In this document: one piece after another, positions 1 to 10,356 of the stretch | Layout: each line of letters starts with the position of its first letter | How positions within the stretch are numbered: position 1 is the first letter of the stretch | NCBI GenBank assembly: GCA_016899975.1 | Contig: JACJJN010000006.1 | Location: 60,715-124,714 of the forward strand | Origin: Lacrimispora saccharolytica | GTDB taxonomy: Bacteria; Bacillota; Clostridia; Lachnospirales; Lachnospiraceae | DNA length: 64,000 nucleotides | Direction of reading: 5' to 3' | Notes under the pieces: model-generated | The model's database searches: none | What the model saw: the letters and a program-made list of their open reading frames with translations, nothing else | What the model was told of the DNA's origin: nothing | Made by a program: the position numbers and the translations under genes

Positions 1-93
1 TTCCACCAGGCGCACCGTAGCAATAAACCGCGATTTCTTCTCCACGATCTCCCCGACGCCTCCCTGATAGACCGTCCGCAACTGTTCCATCAT
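1..93 (-). CDS. yigZ: YigZ/IMPACT-family protein, N-terminal 31 codons only
   Basis: The gene runs off the left edge, so only its N-terminus is visible (MMEQLRTVYQGG, then GEIVEKKSRFIATVRLVE). The string EIVEKKSRFIA is the usual start of YigZ/IMPACT (UPF0029) proteins, a conserved family of uncertain function linked to translation regulation in eukaryotes. The start at 93 is chosen because GGAG lies 6 nt upstream of the first of two tandem ATGs. The leader carries a 160-bp palindrome and a good promoter about 210 bp upstream. Identification rests on about 30 residues. Confidence 0.7.
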   Translation of the reverse strand, partial: MMEQLRTVYQGGVGEIVEKKSRFIATVRLVE

Positions 94-142
94 AACAAAC
101 TCCATTCCGCCGCCTGTTCAGGCAGCATTAACCTATTACCCC

Positions 143-302
143 GTACAGCATTCGCTAAATAACTACACCAAATCGCTTGCCTGCTTTCCCGATTGCACAG
201 GTCAAAAATACTCAGCGTAGCCCGCTACGCCTGCGTTTTTTGACCTGCACACTCGAAAAAGCATTCTGCGCGCTTGGTCCAGTTATTTAGCGAACGCTGT
301 AC
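143..302. repeat. 160-bp imperfect palindrome, two 78-nt arms
   Basis: Both ends read GTACAGC(A/G)TTCGCTAAATAAC inward. The arms align without gaps over 78 positions with about 55 identities. The best-kept blocks are the ends, an inner CAGGTCAAAAA block and the apex GCGTAG/CTACGC. No reading frame is supported inside. It could be a MITE-like interspersed repeat or a structured leader. With 303-467, in which nothing but the minus-strand promoter was seen, it fills the gap between the YigZ-like gene and the PBP gene. Confidence 0.75.
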
Positions 303-307
303 TTGAA

Positions 308-336
308 ATTATATCCCATCCCCCGTTTTCTGACAA
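308..336 (-). promoter_or_regulatory. Sigma-A promoter reading toward the YigZ-like gene
   Basis: On the minus strand, TTGTCA (331-336) and TATAAT (308-313) are separated by exactly 17 bp. Initiation would fall near 300, at the outer edge of the large palindrome, so almost the whole 5' leader of the YigZ-like transcript would be that palindrome. Confidence 0.6.
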
Positions 337-467
337 GTCCCGTGTTTTCTACCGCCAGCCGTCCCCGGCACACGCACCGCCTCTGCGCTGGGATGGTTTC
401 GTCCGTCTCTCTTCACCCTTCCAAATTGTGAACTTTTTATTTTTGGCTTTTCTAACCCGTTCATATT

Positions 468-476
468 TGATATAAT
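468..476 (+). promoter_or_regulatory. Extended -10 promoter for the PBP gene
   Basis: TGATATAAT has a perfect TATAAT (471-476) preceded by TG in the extended -10 position. No convincing -35 hexamer sits 17 bp upstream. The distance to the ATG at 524 leaves a short leader of about 40 nt with GGAGGAACGAT as the ribosome binding site. Confidence 0.55.
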
Positions 477-523
477 GCGAATATGGTTATACTTACCATA
501 AAGGTTGTATAAGGAGGAACGAT

Positions 524-3091
524 ATGAATTTTGGAAAAAAGAGTGTCGCCGACAAGCGTGACAAGCTGACTTCTGCCAATGCCAGAACAGGACGGTCTGC
601 AGGTGTCTATGCGCTGCGGACCGGCTTTTTTCTTCTGCTTCTTCTGGTGGTGACGATCATCAGCCTTGGCGTTGGAATCCTTCGCGGACTGATTGACAGC
701 GCCCCGGATATCTCAGACGTGAATATCATGCCTCTCGGAAACGCCTCTTTTATCTACGACGCGGACGGCAATGAGCTTCAGAAGCTGACCGGCGCCGGCG
801 GAAACCGTATTTCGATTTCCATCGACGAGATCCCTCTGAACATGCAGCACGCGATCGTGGCGATCGAAGACGAACGTTTCTATGAGCATAACGGAATAGA
901 CCCCAGCGGTATCCTGCGGGCTGCTGTCGTAGGTGTTACAAATGGCTTTAACTTCACAGAGGGCGCCAGTACCATCACCCAGCAGCTTCTGAAAAACAAT
1001 GTATTCACAGACTGGATGGACGAAAACACGCTGGAACGTTTCCGGCGTAAGTTCCAGGAACAGTATCTGGCGCTCGAGCTGGAAAAATATCTGACGGAGC
1101 AGGGAGAAGACACAAAAAGCGTTATTCTTGAAAATTACCTGAATACCATCAATCTCGGAAGCGGCTGCTACGGCGTCCAGACGGCATCCCAGACTTATTT
1201 CGGCAAGGATGCCAAGGATCTGAACCTTTCCGAATGCGCGGTGCTCGCCGCGATCCCTCAGGCACCTACACGGTATAATCCGAGAACCCATCCGGAAAAC
1301 AATCAGAAACGCCGGGACCGTGTGCTGAACAATATGCTGGAACAGGGCTATATCACCCAGGCGGAATATGAGGAAGCGCTCAATGATAACGTTTATGAGC
1401 GGATCCAGATGCAGAGTCAGTTTGAGGAAAAGGAAACCCCTTATTCCTATTTTAATGACGAAGTCATCTCCCAGGTGATCAACGACCTGATGGTCCAGAA
1501 GGGTTATACGGAAGTCCAGGCGCAGAATGCGGTTTACAGCAGCGGTCTGCATATCTATACCACACAGGACTCCTGGATCCAGTCCGTACTGGATGAAGAA
1601 TTCCAGGATCCGGACAATTACCCGCCGGATACCCAGGTGGGACTGGACTGGGCGCTGACCGTCACCCATTCCGATGGAACGGTTCAGAATTACAGCAAGG
1701 AAATGATGCAGCTTTTCTTCCGCAATGACGATCCGGAATTTGACCTTCTGTTTGATTCTCAGGAAGAGGCCCAGAGCTATATCGATGCTTATAAAGCTTC
1801 CATTCTGACCGAGGGCGACACGATCACTGCCGAGCGGGCTGATTTTACCATGCAGCCTCAGGCATGCATGACCATCATCGACCAGTCCACCGGTTATGTA
1901 AAGGCACTCGTCGGAGGTCTCGGAGAGAAGACTGCCAGCCTGACGCTGAACCGCGCGACGGACAGTTACCGTCAGCCGGGATCTTCTTTCAAACCACTTG
2001 CCGCTTACGGTCCTGCGCTGGATACCGGAGCGATCACCCTTTCCACGGTGATCAAGGACGAGCCATACACCTATGAGGACGGCACTCCGGTCCGCAACGC
2101 AGACGGCAGATACCACGGAAACGTAACCGTGCGCGAAGCAATCATACATTCCTACAATATTCCGGCGGTCAAAGTCCTGACGGAGATCACACCGGAGACA
2201 GGATACAATTATCTGACAAAATTCAGATTTTCTCAGCTTCTGCCATCCGAGAGCAGTCATCAGTCCATCGCCCTTGGCGGTCTGACCAACGGTGTCAGCA
2301 ATCTGGAACTGACCGGCGCCTACGCGGCAATCGCCAACGGAGGAACCTACAACCAGCCGATCCTGTACACCAAAGTGACAGACAGTGACGGCAATGTGAT
2401 CCTCGACAACACCAACCGTCAGAGTACCCAGGTCTTCCGTGAGAGCACCGCATATCTGCTGACCAGCGCGATGGAAGACGTTGTGGAAAGAGGTACCGGA
2501 ACCGCCTGCCAGATCGACGGCATGGCTGTTGCCGGAAAAACCGGTACCACAAACGATTACACGAACCTGGTGTTCGCGGGCTTCACCCCTTACTACACTG
2601 CCGCTATCTGGACCGGATACGACGTTCAGGCGGAGATTCCGGCAAGCAACCGGAGTTTCCACAGAGAATTGTGGCAGAAGGTAATGGAGAGGATCCACGA
2701 AGACCTTCCGGAAAAAGAATTTGAAATGCCTGCGACGGTCAAAGAAGTCAGCATCTGCAGCGAGACAGGACTTCTGGCACGTTCCAGCTGCGACGCAGTC
2801 ACAGAATACTATGCGGTATCGGATGTTCCGACCAGACGCTGTGCCGGCCACTATGTAGCGCCGCCAGCCCCAACGGCAACTCCGACACCGTCGGTAACCC
2901 CAACACCTTCCGTAACTCCGACGCCGGGTGCGACCGATCCTTCGGCTCCTTCCCAGCCAACGACTCCGGAAGTCACACAGGCTCCTGAAGCGACGCAGCC
3001 TCCGGCAGCCACGGAAGCTCCGGCGGCAACTCAGCCTCCGGCAGCAACAGAAGCTCCGGCGGCAGCTCCGATATCCACAGGCGGAACCTGA
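524..3091 (+). CDS. Class A penicillin-binding protein (bifunctional peptidoglycan synthase)
   Basis: This 855-residue protein polymerises lipid II and cross-links peptidoglycan outside the membrane. A short basic cytoplasmic tail precedes one membrane segment (about 33-56). The GT51 domain shows the catalytic AIEDERFYEHNGID box (E115) and EGASTITQQLLKN (146-158). The transpeptidase domain has the SxxK serine at 487 (PGSSFKP), SYN at 543-545 and KTG at 672-674, so all catalytic motifs are intact. The last 70 or so residues are a Pro/Thr/Ala-rich tail with TPTPSV and PPAATEA repeats, probably a flexible wall-spanning extension. The start has GGAGG 7-8 nt upstream. It is monocistronic and followed by a bidirectional terminator. 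PBP1A/PonA-type is the best family name. Confidence 0.95.
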   Translation: MNFGKKSVADKRDKLTSANARTGRSAGVYALRTGFFLLLLLVVTIISLGVGILRGLIDSAPDISDVNIMPLGNASFIYDADGNELQKLTGAGGNRISISIDEIPLNMQHAIVAIEDERFYEHNGIDPSGILRAAVVGVTNGFNFTEGASTITQQLLKNNVFTDWMDENTLERFRRKFQEQYLALELEKYLTEQGEDTKSVILENYLNTINLGSGCYGVQTASQTYFGKDAKDLNLSECAVLAAIPQAPTRYNPRTHPENNQKRRDRVLNNMLEQGYITQAEYEEALNDNVYERIQMQSQFEEKETPYSYFNDEVISQVINDLMVQKGYTEVQAQNAVYSSGLHIYTTQDSWIQSVLDEEFQDPDNYPPDTQVGLDWALTVTHSDGTVQNYSKEMMQLFFRNDDPEFDLLFDSQEEAQSYIDAYKASILTEGDTITAERADFTMQPQACMTIIDQSTGYVKALVGGLGEKTASLTLNRATDSYRQPGSSFKPLAAYGPALDTGAITLSTVIKDEPYTYEDGTPVRNADGRYHGNVTVREAIIHSYNIPAVKVLTEITPETGYNYLTKFRFSQLLPSESSHQSIALGGLTNGVSNLELTGAYAAIANGGTYNQPILYTKVTDSDGNVILDNTNRQSTQVFRESTAYLLTSAMEDVVERGTGTACQIDGMAVAGKTGTTNDYTNLVFAGFTPYYTAAIWTGYDVQAEIPASNRSFHRELWQKVMERIHEDLPEKEFEMPATVKEVSICSETGLLARSSCDAVTEYYAVSDVPTRRCAGHYVAPPAPTATPTPSVTPTPSVTPTPGATDPSAPSQPTTPEVTQAPEATQPPAATEAPAATQPPAATEAPAAAPISTGGT

Positions 3092-3101
3092 TCAACGAAA
3101 A

Positions 3102-3151
3102 AGGCTTACACGTTCAGATTTTACAAACCTGAACATGTAAGCCTCTTTTTT
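3102..3151. terminator. Bidirectional terminator between the PBP and glucokinase genes
   Basis: AGGCTTACACGTTCAG pairs with CTGAACATGTAAGCCT around a short loop. T6 follows on the plus strand and A5 precedes it, so it can stop both the PBP transcript and the converging glucokinase transcript. Confidence 0.85.
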
Positions 3152-3180
3152 CGCTTACCGCTCCATATTCCGGCAGCCGC

Positions 3181-4119
3181 TTATCCCAGCGCCAGTTTTG
3201 CAGCTCCGTAGATTCCCGCATCATTTCCAAGCTCTGCCAGCACGATCGGCGTTTCCTTACAGGAGATAAACGCATCTCTCCGGTAATATTTCTTCACACC
3301 ATCGACCAGGATTTCTCCGGCTTTGGAGACGCCTCCGCCGATGACGATGACCTCCGGATCCACCACGCACGCAAACATCGCAAGGGCATTTCCAAGATAA
3401 GCAGAAACCTCCTCGACGATTGCTGTCGCCGCCTCGTCTCCTGCTTTCAGCGCATCATAAACAGATTTTGCTGAAATACGCTCCGGATTCAGCATAGTTT
3501 TTCCCTGATAGGTCGCAAGATAACGTTTTGCCAGGCGGACGATTCCTGTCGCAGACGCCATCTGTTCCAGGCAGCCGCGGTTTCCGCAGTTGCAGACAGC
3601 CGTCTCCGTGGGATCCACGCAGGCATGTCCGATCTCACCGCCGGCTCCGTGAGCTCCGGCTACGATCTTGCCGTCCACGATAATTCCTCCGCCCACACCG
3701 GTGCCAAGGGTCACCATGATCAGGTTTTTCGTGCCGCGTCCGCCGCCGCCCCACATCTCTCCGAGGGCCGCCGCATTGGCGTCATTCGCTGCCTTTACCG
3801 GAATTCCGCCCAGTGCGCCGCCCAGCTCAGCAACGATATCCTTGTATCCCCAGTTCAGGTTAACTGCCACCGCAATCTCACCTTTTTCGTTGACCGGTCC
3901 CGGGAGATCGATTCCAACGCCTGCCACATCTTCCTTTGCGATTCCTTTTTCCTTGATCTTCTTCAGAACCGTCTTCGCCACGTCAGGAAGGATCTGATCC
4001 CCGTTATTCTCTGTCCGTGTGGGAATCTCCCACTTTTCCAGCAGCGTTCCGTCCGCCTGAAAAAGTCCGCATTTAATCGTTGTTCCGCCTACATCAATAC
4101 CAAATACATAGTCCTTCAT
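3181..4119 (-). CDS. glk: ROK-family glucokinase
   Basis: This 312-residue cytoplasmic kinase should phosphorylate glucose with ATP to glucose 6-phosphate. It opens with the ATP-binding FGIDVGGTTIKCGLF. It then has TLGTGVGGGIIVDG, the GAHGAGGEIGH catalytic/metal segment and the ROK zinc motif CNCGNRGCLEQ. ROK members also include repressors, but there is no N-terminal HTH here, so it is an enzyme. It starts 5 nt after the hprK stop and is last in the uvrC-hprK-glk run, which puts a glucose kinase beside the carbon-catabolite kinase. Exact hexose preference is inferred from family. Confidence 0.92.
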   Translation of the reverse strand: MKDYVFGIDVGGTTIKCGLFQADGTLLEKWEIPTRTENNGDQILPDVAKTVLKKIKEKGIAKEDVAGVGIDLPGPVNEKGEIAVAVNLNWGYKDIVAELGGALGGIPVKAANDANAAALGEMWGGGGRGTKNLIMVTLGTGVGGGIIVDGKIVAGAHGAGGEIGHACVDPTETAVCNCGNRGCLEQMASATGIVRLAKRYLATYQGKTMLNPERISAKSVYDALKAGDEAATAIVEEVSAYLGNALAMFACVVDPEVIVIGGGVSKAGEILVDGVKKYYRRDAFISCKETPIVLAELGNDAGIYGAAKLALG

Positions 4120-4124
4120 CTCTC

Positions 4125-5063
4125 TTATCTGTCTCCTTCTCTTTTTTTGACCAGATTTGCCTGTACACGCTTGTACAGTTCCTGAGCCGCATTATAACCC
4201 ATCTTTTTCTGTCTGTGGTTAACCGCTGCAGCCTCTACAATGATCGCCAGATTCCGTCCCGGACGGATCGGCAGAGAGTGGCAGACAACCTTGTTGCCAA
4301 GGAATTCGATATATTCTTCTTCCAGTCCAAGGCGGTCATATTCTTTATCTCTGTCCCATTCCTCCAGCTTGATCACCAGATCGATGGACTGCGTATCTTT
4401 TACGCTCTCTACACCATACAGCGATTTTACGTCGATGATTCCGATGCCGCGCAGTTCGATAAAATGCCGGGTAATGTCCGGAGCGGAACCCACCAGCGTC
4501 ACATCGCTCACACGGCTGATCTCCACCACATCGTCGCTGACGAGACGATGTCCGCGCTTCAGCAGCTCCAGAGCCGCCTCGCTCTTTCCGATCCCGCTCT
4601 CTCCCATGATCAGGACACCTTCACCAAAAACATCCACCAGCACACCGTGGATGGAAATCATCGGCGCGAGCTTTACGCCCAGCCACCGGATAATCTCCGC
4701 CATAAAAGAAGATGTCGCCTTTTCCGTGCCGAGCGCCGGCACCTGATATTTTTCACACAGGCTCAGGATCTCCTGTCCCGGCTGCATGTTGGTTGTAAAA
4801 ATGACACATGGAATTTTTCTGGACACAAAATCCTCAAACATTTTGACACGCACCTCTTCTTCGAGGTGCTGCAGATAGGAAAATTCCACATAACCGATGA
4901 TCTGCACCCGCTCATTGGCAAAATGCTCATAATATCCGGTCAGCTGAAGTGCCGGACGATTGATATCCGGGGTGGCGATCCTCACATCATCCATGTCCAC
5001 ATCCGGTGTCAGATTTTTCAAATTCAGTTCTTCTACCAGAGTTCTTAAACCGATTGTCTTCAT
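4125..5063 (-). CDS. hprK: HPr kinase/phosphorylase
   Basis: This bifunctional enzyme phosphorylates Ser46 of HPr when glycolytic intermediates are high and removes the phosphate when they are low, controlling CcpA-dependent catabolite repression. At 312 residues it has normal length. The Walker A loop GESGIGKS spans 154-161, the conserved His is at 139, SDDVVEI lies just after, and the signature HFIELRGIGIIDVKSLYG is present. An upstream in-frame ATG at 5126 would add 21 residues unlike the family. The ATG at 5063 has GGAGAAGGGT in front and gives the usual MKTIGLRTLVEEL start. It lies between uvrC (108 nt gap) and glucokinase (5 nt gap). Confidence 0.95.
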   Translation of the reverse strand: MKTIGLRTLVEELNLKNLTPDVDMDDVRIATPDINRPALQLTGYYEHFANERVQIIGYVEFSYLQHLEEEVRVKMFEDFVSRKIPCVIFTTNMQPGQEILSLCEKYQVPALGTEKATSSFMAEIIRWLGVKLAPMISIHGVLVDVFGEGVLIMGESGIGKSEAALELLKRGHRLVSDDVVEISRVSDVTLVGSAPDITRHFIELRGIGIIDVKSLYGVESVKDTQSIDLVIKLEEWDRDKEYDRLGLEEEYIEFLGNKVVCHSLPIRPGRNLAIIVEAAAVNHRQKKMGYNAAQELYKRVQANLVKKREGDR

Positions 5064-5171
5064 ACCCTTCTCCTTCCAGGGAAATCCCCGTTTTTTCCGC
5101 CGGTTCTCCGTGGTTCCGCAGCACACGGGATCCGGCTGTTTTTATCATTTTATCACAGGAAAACCAGTGAT

Positions 5172-7004
5172 TCAATGGTGAAAAAATTCATATACCTGGC
5201 GCGCCGCCCGGGCGTTCATCGACGGAATTTTGCTCAGTTCTTCCTCACTGGCATTCCGCACATCCTCCAGACTCTGGAAATGACGCATCAACGCCTTCCT
5301 CCTGCTCGGACCGATCCCCGGGATATCGTCCAGGATGGAATGTACCTGCCCCTTGCTCCGCAGCAGCCGGTGATATTCGATGGCAAACCGGTGCGCCTCA
5401 TCCTGGATCCGTGTGATCAGCTTAAAGCCTTCGCTGTTCCTGTCAATGGGGATTTCCACATTCTGATAATACAGCCCGCGGGTCCGGTGCTTGTCGTCCT
5501 TGACCATACCGCAGACCGGAACGGAAAGCCCCAGCCGGTCCAGCACTTCCAGCGCCACATTCACCTGTCCGCGTCCCCCGTCCATCATGATCAGATCCGG
5601 CAGCCGTTCAAACCCGCTGTCCTCCTGAATGCCTCTCTGGAACCTTCGCCCAAGGACTTCCTCCATACTTGCATAATCGTTCGGCCCCTGCACCGACTTG
5701 ATCCGGAACTTCCGGTAATCCGCGCGTTTTGGCCGCCCTTTCTCATAGACCACCATAGATCCGACCGACTGGAAACCGCTGATATTTGAGATATCGTATG
5801 CCTCGATCCGTTCCAGTCCCGGAAGATCCAGCCAGTCGGAAATCTCCTTCATCGCGCCGAGGGTACGGCTTTCCTCCCGCTTGATCCTTTCCCTGTCCTG
5901 GTTCAGGACGATCTGGGCATTCCGCTCCGCAAGCTCCACCAGTTTTTCTTTGGAACCCTTTTTCGGAACCCGGATATAGACACGGCCGCCCCGCTTTTTC
6001 CCCAGATATTCTTCCATCAGCTCCCGATCTCCGATCTCCTCAGAGATCATCAGTTCCCTTGGCACAAATGGGGTTCCCGCATAAAACTGCTTGATGAAAC
6101 TGAGGAGCACCTGATCGCTGGTATCCTCCTCTCCGATATGGAGATAGTAATGCTCTCTTCCAATAAGTTTTCCGGAACGGATAAAGAAAATCTGCGCCAC
6201 CGCATCCTCCTGATCCATCGCCAGCGCGATCACATCCTTGTCCTCGCTGTCGCTGTTGGTGATCTTCTGGCGTTCGCCAATCCTGCGGATGTTGTCGATC
6301 ATATCCCTGTATTCCTTTGCTTTCTCAAAATTCAATGCTTCGGATTCCTGCATCATTTTTTCGTGCAGTTCCTTGATGATATCCTTGAAATTTCCATTGA
6401 GAAAATCCAGCGCCTGACGAATCTGTGCCTGATATTCCTCTTTCGTCACGTACCCTTGACAGGGCGCCTTGCACTGATGGATATGGTAATACAGGCAGGG
6501 GCGGTCTTTCCCCTGATCCCGCGGCAGTTTTTTATTGCACACTCTTATCTGATAAAGTTTGCGGATCAGTTCCACCGTCTCCTTGACCGCAAGTCCGCTG
6601 GTGTACGGCCCGAAATATTTCGCCTTGTCCTTTTTCATCGTCCGGGCGATCAGGATGCGGGGGTACTCCTCCTGAACGGTCACCTTGATAAACGGATAGG
6701 ATTTGTCGTCCATCAGCATCGTATTGTATTTCGGCCGGTGTTCTTTGATCAGATTGCATTCCAGCACCAGCGCTTCCAGCTCGGAGTCTGTGACAATATA
6801 CTCAAAATGATCGATCAGCGAGATCATCTGCTCGATCTTCGGTCCCCGGCGCTTCGCCCTGCTCTCCTGAAAATACTGACGGACACGGTTTTTCAGGGAA
6901 ACTGCTTTTCCCACGTATATGATCGTATCGTCCGCGTCATGCATCAGATATACGCCAGGTTTGGCAGGGAGTTTTTTCAGTTCTTCTTCAATATCAAATG
7001 CCAT
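5172..7004 (-). CDS. uvrC: Excinuclease ABC subunit C
   Basis: UvrC makes the dual incisions around bulky DNA lesions in nucleotide excision repair together with UvrA and UvrB. At 610 residues it is full length. It has an N-terminal GIY-YIG nuclease ([19 protein letters not shown]), a central UVR motif for UvrB contact ([14 protein letters not shown]), the RNase H-like C-terminal nuclease region ([16 protein letters not shown]) and terminal helix-hairpin-helix ([19 protein letters not shown]). The start ATG follows GGAGAGGAG. It leads the uvrC-hprK-glk cluster. Linkage of uvrC with hprK is common in Clostridia. Confidence 0.97.
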   Translation of the reverse strand: MAFDIEEELKKLPAKPGVYLMHDADDTIIYVGKAVSLKNRVRQYFQESRAKRRGPKIEQMISLIDHFEYIVTDSELEALVLECNLIKEHRPKYNTMLMDDKSYPFIKVTVQEEYPRILIARTMKKDKAKYFGPYTSGLAVKETVELIRKLYQIRVCNKKLPRDQGKDRPCLYYHIHQCKAPCQGYVTKEEYQAQIRQALDFLNGNFKDIIKELHEKMMQESEALNFEKAKEYRDMIDNIRRIGERQKITNSDSEDKDVIALAMDQEDAVAQIFFIRSGKLIGREHYYLHIGEEDTSDQVLLSFIKQFYAGTPFVPRELMISEEIGDRELMEEYLGKKRGGRVYIRVPKKGSKEKLVELAERNAQIVLNQDRERIKREESRTLGAMKEISDWLDLPGLERIEAYDISNISGFQSVGSMVVYEKGRPKRADYRKFRIKSVQGPNDYASMEEVLGRRFQRGIQEDSGFERLPDLIMMDGGRGQVNVALEVLDRLGLSVPVCGMVKDDKHRTRGLYYQNVEIPIDRNSEGFKLITRIQDEAHRFAIEYHRLLRSKGQVHSILDDIPGIGPSRRKALMRHFQSLEDVRNASEEELSKIPSMNARAARQVYEFFHH

Positions 7005-7111
7005 GGTTTTCTCCTCTCCGAATGTCTGCGATTATTCTAACATCGAATTCCGGGGATTGCAAGACGTGCTTGGATTCCCCGGCAATATCCGTTCACGGTA
7101 CAGACAAAGAG

Positions 7112-7149
7112 CAAAAAAACAGGACATTCCGCTCCATAGCAGAACATCC
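7112..7149 (-). terminator. Terminator of ftsH
   Basis: On the minus strand GGATGTTCTGC pairs with GCGGAATGTCC (11 bp with G-U pairs) over a 6-nt loop, followed by TG and T7. It lies about 60 nt after the ftsH stop and before the uvrC start. Confidence 0.75.
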
Positions 7150-7209
7150 CGTTTTCCTGTCTCTTGCTTATAACAGCTCCATTGGCTGAATGTTGCTTTC
7201 TCTCAGTTC

Positions 7210-9129
7210 TTACACATATTCGATCTCATCATTCACCGGCAGCTGCAGCTCCCTGCTTTCCGCCTGTGCCTGATGAAAGATCTCCATAAATTCCTTACCT
7301 GTGATCGTCTCTTTCTCGATCAGATGTGCTGCGATCTTATCCATCGTATCACGGTTCGCGGCAAGCATCCGTTTTGCCGTCTCGTAAGCCTCTTTCAGCA
7401 CCCGCATCACCTCATGGTCGATCTCTGTAGCAGTAGCGTCGCCGCAGTTCAGAACCACACGGCCGTCCAGATACTGGTTTTCCTGGGTCGCCAGTCCCAT
7501 CAGTCCGAATTTCTCGGACATACCATACTGGGTGATCATCGCCCGGACGATCTTTGTGGCTTTCTCGATATCATTGGAAGCGCCGGTGGTCACATTACCG
7601 AAGACAATCTCCTCTGCGGCACGCCCGCCCAGGCATTCCACGATCATTGCGTCCAGCTCACTCTTGGTATTCAGATATTTTTCCTCTTCCGGTACCTGCA
7701 TCACGTATCCCAGCGCACCCATAGTTCTCGGAACGATGGTGATCTTCTGCACCGGTTCCGAATCCTTCTGCAGAGCGCTGATCAGCGCATGTCCCACCTC
7801 ATGGTAGGAAACAATCCTGCGTTCTTCCTGGCTGAGGATACGGTCCTTTTTCTCTTTTCCCACAAGAACCACTTCTACTGCTTCCAGAAGATCCTTCTGA
7901 GAAACAGCTTTTCTTCCGTTCTTGACTGCCAGGATCGCCGCCTCGTTGATCATATTTGCCAGATCGGAACCCACCGCGCCGGACGTGGCAAGAGCGATCG
8001 CTTCCAGATCCACACTCTCGTCCAGAAGAACGTTTTTCGCATGAACCTTCAAAATCTCAACACGTCCCTTCAGATCCGGACGCTCCACAATGATCCGCCG
8101 GTCGAAACGGCCCGGACGCAGCAGCGCCGGATCCAGAACTTCCGGACGGTTGGTAGCGGCAAGGATCAGAAGGCCTTTGGAAGTATCAAAGCCATCCATC
8201 TCGGCAAGAAGCTGATTCAGCGTCTGCTCACGCTCATCGTTTCCTCCGTAATGGGAATCACGGGTTTTACCGATGGCATCGATCTCATCGATAAAGATGA
8301 TACACGGCGCATTCTTCTTTGCCTCTTCAAACAGATCGCGGACACGGGAGGCACCCACGCCGACGAACATCTCAACAAACTCAGAACCGGACAGAGAGAA
8401 GAACGGTACGTGCGCCTCTCCCGCCACCGCCTTCGCAAGCAATGTTTTACCGGTACCCGGAGGGCCGACCAACAGCGCTCCTTTCGGCAGCTTGGCTCCG
8501 ATCTGTGTATATTTTCCAGGATTATGCAGGAAATCTACCACTTCCTGGAGGGACTCTTTCGCCTCATCCTGTCCTGCCACATCCTTGAACAGAACGCCTG
8601 TTTCCTTCTGAACATAGGTTTTTGCTTTGCTCTTTCCAACGCCGCCCATCATGCCGCCGCCTTTATTCATACTGCGCATCAGCCATACCATTCCGCCAAC
8701 CAGCAGCGCGATCGGAAGCACCAGAGATACCAGGGAATAAACGAGTGTTGAAGTCGTATCCGGCGGCTCCTTGCTGTATTTAATGCCATGATCGTCCAGC
8801 AGTTCCTTCAGAGATTCTTCATCTCCCACCAGAACCGTCTGGTATTCGATCACCTGAATTCCCTCCCTCTCTGACTTTGGCGTAATGGTCAGGATATTCG
8901 ACTGCAGAACTACCTCCTCTACCTGATCTTCTTCTACCATTTCCAGAAAGTCACTGTAACCAATCTCTCTCGTGGAACTGTTGCCCAGAACATTATTCAT
9001 CAGCCCCAGGAACATCAGACCTACCAGTACGCATACAAGAATCATCAGCAGCGTCTGCTTGTTTCCCGACCCGCCTCCATTTCCAGGATTTTTGGGATCC
9101 TGGTTCTGATTGCTTGGCATATTATCCAT
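7210..9129 (-). CDS. ftsH: ATP-dependent zinc metalloprotease FtsH
   Basis: This membrane-anchored hexameric AAA+ protease degrades membrane and short-lived cytosolic proteins. Of 639 residues, two membrane helices (about 26-44 and 130-150) enclose a small extracytoplasmic domain. The Walker A motif GPPGTGKT is at 222-229, Walker B is IIFIDEID and the second region of homology is present. The metalloprotease motif is HEVGH (443-447), with Val where most FtsH proteins have Ala; both zinc His and the catalytic Glu are kept. AAAGGAGGAAAG precedes the ATG. The gene has its own promoter and terminator. A Gly/Asn-rich N-terminal tail of about 20 residues precedes the first helix. Confidence 0.97.
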   Translation of the reverse strand: MDNMPSNQNQDPKNPGNGGGSGNKQTLLMILVCVLVGLMFLGLMNNVLGNSSTREIGYSDFLEMVEEDQVEEVVLQSNILTITPKSEREGIQVIEYQTVLVGDEESLKELLDDHGIKYSKEPPDTTSTLVYSLVSLVLPIALLVGGMVWLMRSMNKGGGMMGGVGKSKAKTYVQKETGVLFKDVAGQDEAKESLQEVVDFLHNPGKYTQIGAKLPKGALLVGPPGTGKTLLAKAVAGEAHVPFFSLSGSEFVEMFVGVGASRVRDLFEEAKKNAPCIIFIDEIDAIGKTRDSHYGGNDEREQTLNQLLAEMDGFDTSKGLLILAATNRPEVLDPALLRPGRFDRRIIVERPDLKGRVEILKVHAKNVLLDESVDLEAIALATSGAVGSDLANMINEAAILAVKNGRKAVSQKDLLEAVEVVLVGKEKKDRILSQEERRIVSYHEVGHALISALQKDSEPVQKITIVPRTMGALGYVMQVPEEEKYLNTKSELDAMIVECLGGRAAEEIVFGNVTTGASNDIEKATKIVRAMITQYGMSEKFGLMGLATQENQYLDGRVVLNCGDATATEIDHEVMRVLKEAYETAKRMLAANRDTMDKIAAHLIEKETITGKEFMEIFHQAQAESRELQLPVNDEIEYV

Positions 9130-9199
9130 TTCTTTCCTCCTTTATGTTATGCTGAAATCGGAACGGCTGTTTCCAGCCGGAAATTGCCCTGATTACTAC

Positions 9200-9228
9200 A
9201 TTATAATGGATTCATTTTCAATACGCAA
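9200..9228 (-). promoter_or_regulatory. ftsH promoter
   Basis: TTGCGT (9223-9228) and TATAAT (9200-9205) are 17 bp apart on the minus strand, giving a leader of about 65 nt ahead of the ftsH ATG. Confidence 0.65.
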
Positions 9229-9303
9229 GCAACACTTTATGAAATTACTGTGAAGCGGCTTTCAAGCTCCCAACTGCCGGTTTCATCTATTTCGTCCGCT
9301 TAT

Positions 9304-10320
9304 TTATTCTTCATATCCATTTGGATTTTTGGTCTGCCAGTTCCAGGAATCCGCACACATCTCCTCGATGCCGTACTCAGCTTCCCATCCCAGCTCTTTC
9401 TTTGCTTTGTCGCATTTGGAGTAGCAAGTTGCAATATCTCCCGCGCGGCGCGGCTTGATCTCATATTTCAGCGGATGGCCGCACGCCTTCTCAAACGCGT
9501 GAATGACTTCCAGAACGCTGTAGCCTTTTCCGGTTCCCAGATTGTAAACGGAAACGCCTTCTTTGTCTGCCAGTTTCTGGATCGCTTTCACATGGCCGCG
9601 TGCCAGATCCACGACATGGATGTAATCACGCACACCGGTTCCGTCCGGAGTGTCATAATCGTTTCCGAATACTCCGATGCAGTCCAGTTTACCGATCGCC
9701 ACCTGCGCAACGTATGGAAGCAGGTTGTTCGGGATTCCTTTCGGATCCTCTCCAATCAGTCCGCTCTTATGTGCTCCGATCGGGTTGAAGTAACGAAGCA
9801 GGATCACGTTCCATTCCGGATCTGCCGTATGGATATCTGTCAGCACCTGCTCCAGCATGCTCTTGGTCCATCCGTATGGATTGGTCGGTGTTCCCTTCGG
9901 GCATTCCTCGGTGATCGGAATCTGTGCCGGATCCCCGTATACCGTTGCGGAAGAACTGAAGATAATGTTCTTCACACCGTGATTTCTCATCTCATCACAG
10001 AGAATCAGGGTTCCTGTCATATTGTTCATATAATATTCAATCGGCTTGCGAACGGATTCGCCCACCGCTTTCAGACCTGCAAAGTGGATGACGGCATCGA
10101 TGTTTTCCTTATCGAAAATTTCCTTCACGCCTTCGCGGTCCAGCATGTCAGTCTTGTAAAAGGTCACTTTCTTTCCTGTAATCTGTTCCACGCGGTTCAG
10201 AGCCTTTTCACTGGAATTGTAGAGATTGTCCATGACAACAACATCATATCCCTCGTTCAGCAGTTCCACACAGGTATGGCTTCCGATATATCCGGCGCCG
10301 CCGGTAACTAAGATCTTCAT
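9304..10320 (-). CDS. galE: UDP-glucose 4-epimerase
   Basis: GalE interconverts UDP-galactose and UDP-glucose, closing the Leloir cycle. It is a 338-residue extended SDR enzyme with the NAD-binding [11 protein letters not shown] at the N-terminus, the serine segment SSATVYG and the catalytic Tyr-x3-Lys in NPYGWTK. The C-terminal half contains the sugar-nucleotide region ([20 protein letters not shown]). It is last in galK-galT-galE. A 130-bp palindromic element sits between galT and galE. Confidence 0.96.
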   Translation of the reverse strand: MKILVTGGAGYIGSHTCVELLNEGYDVVVMDNLYNSSEKALNRVEQITGKKVTFYKTDMLDREGVKEIFDKENIDAVIHFAGLKAVGESVRKPIEYYMNNMTGTLILCDEMRNHGVKNIIFSSSATVYGDPAQIPITEECPKGTPTNPYGWTKSMLEQVLTDIHTADPEWNVILLRYFNPIGAHKSGLIGEDPKGIPNNLLPYVAQVAIGKLDCIGVFGNDYDTPDGTGVRDYIHVVDLARGHVKAIQKLADKEGVSVYNLGTGKGYSVLEVIHAFEKACGHPLKYEIKPRRAGDIATCYSKCDKAKKELGWEAEYGIEEMCADSWNWQTKNPNGYEE

Positions 10321-10356
10321 ATGCTTTGTCCTCCGATTTTTCTTTTTTTCTATCGT

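Noticed and set aside
303..467. Possible riboswitch or T-box upstream of the PBP gene
   Set aside because: The extended -10 promoter at 468-476 leaves too short a leader and no conserved T-box or riboswitch cores were seen.
713..2851. Long open frame (712 codons) antisense to the PBP gene
   Set aside because: It mirrors the codon bias of the PBP gene, has no RBS or family features, and the PBP gene has all catalytic motifs.
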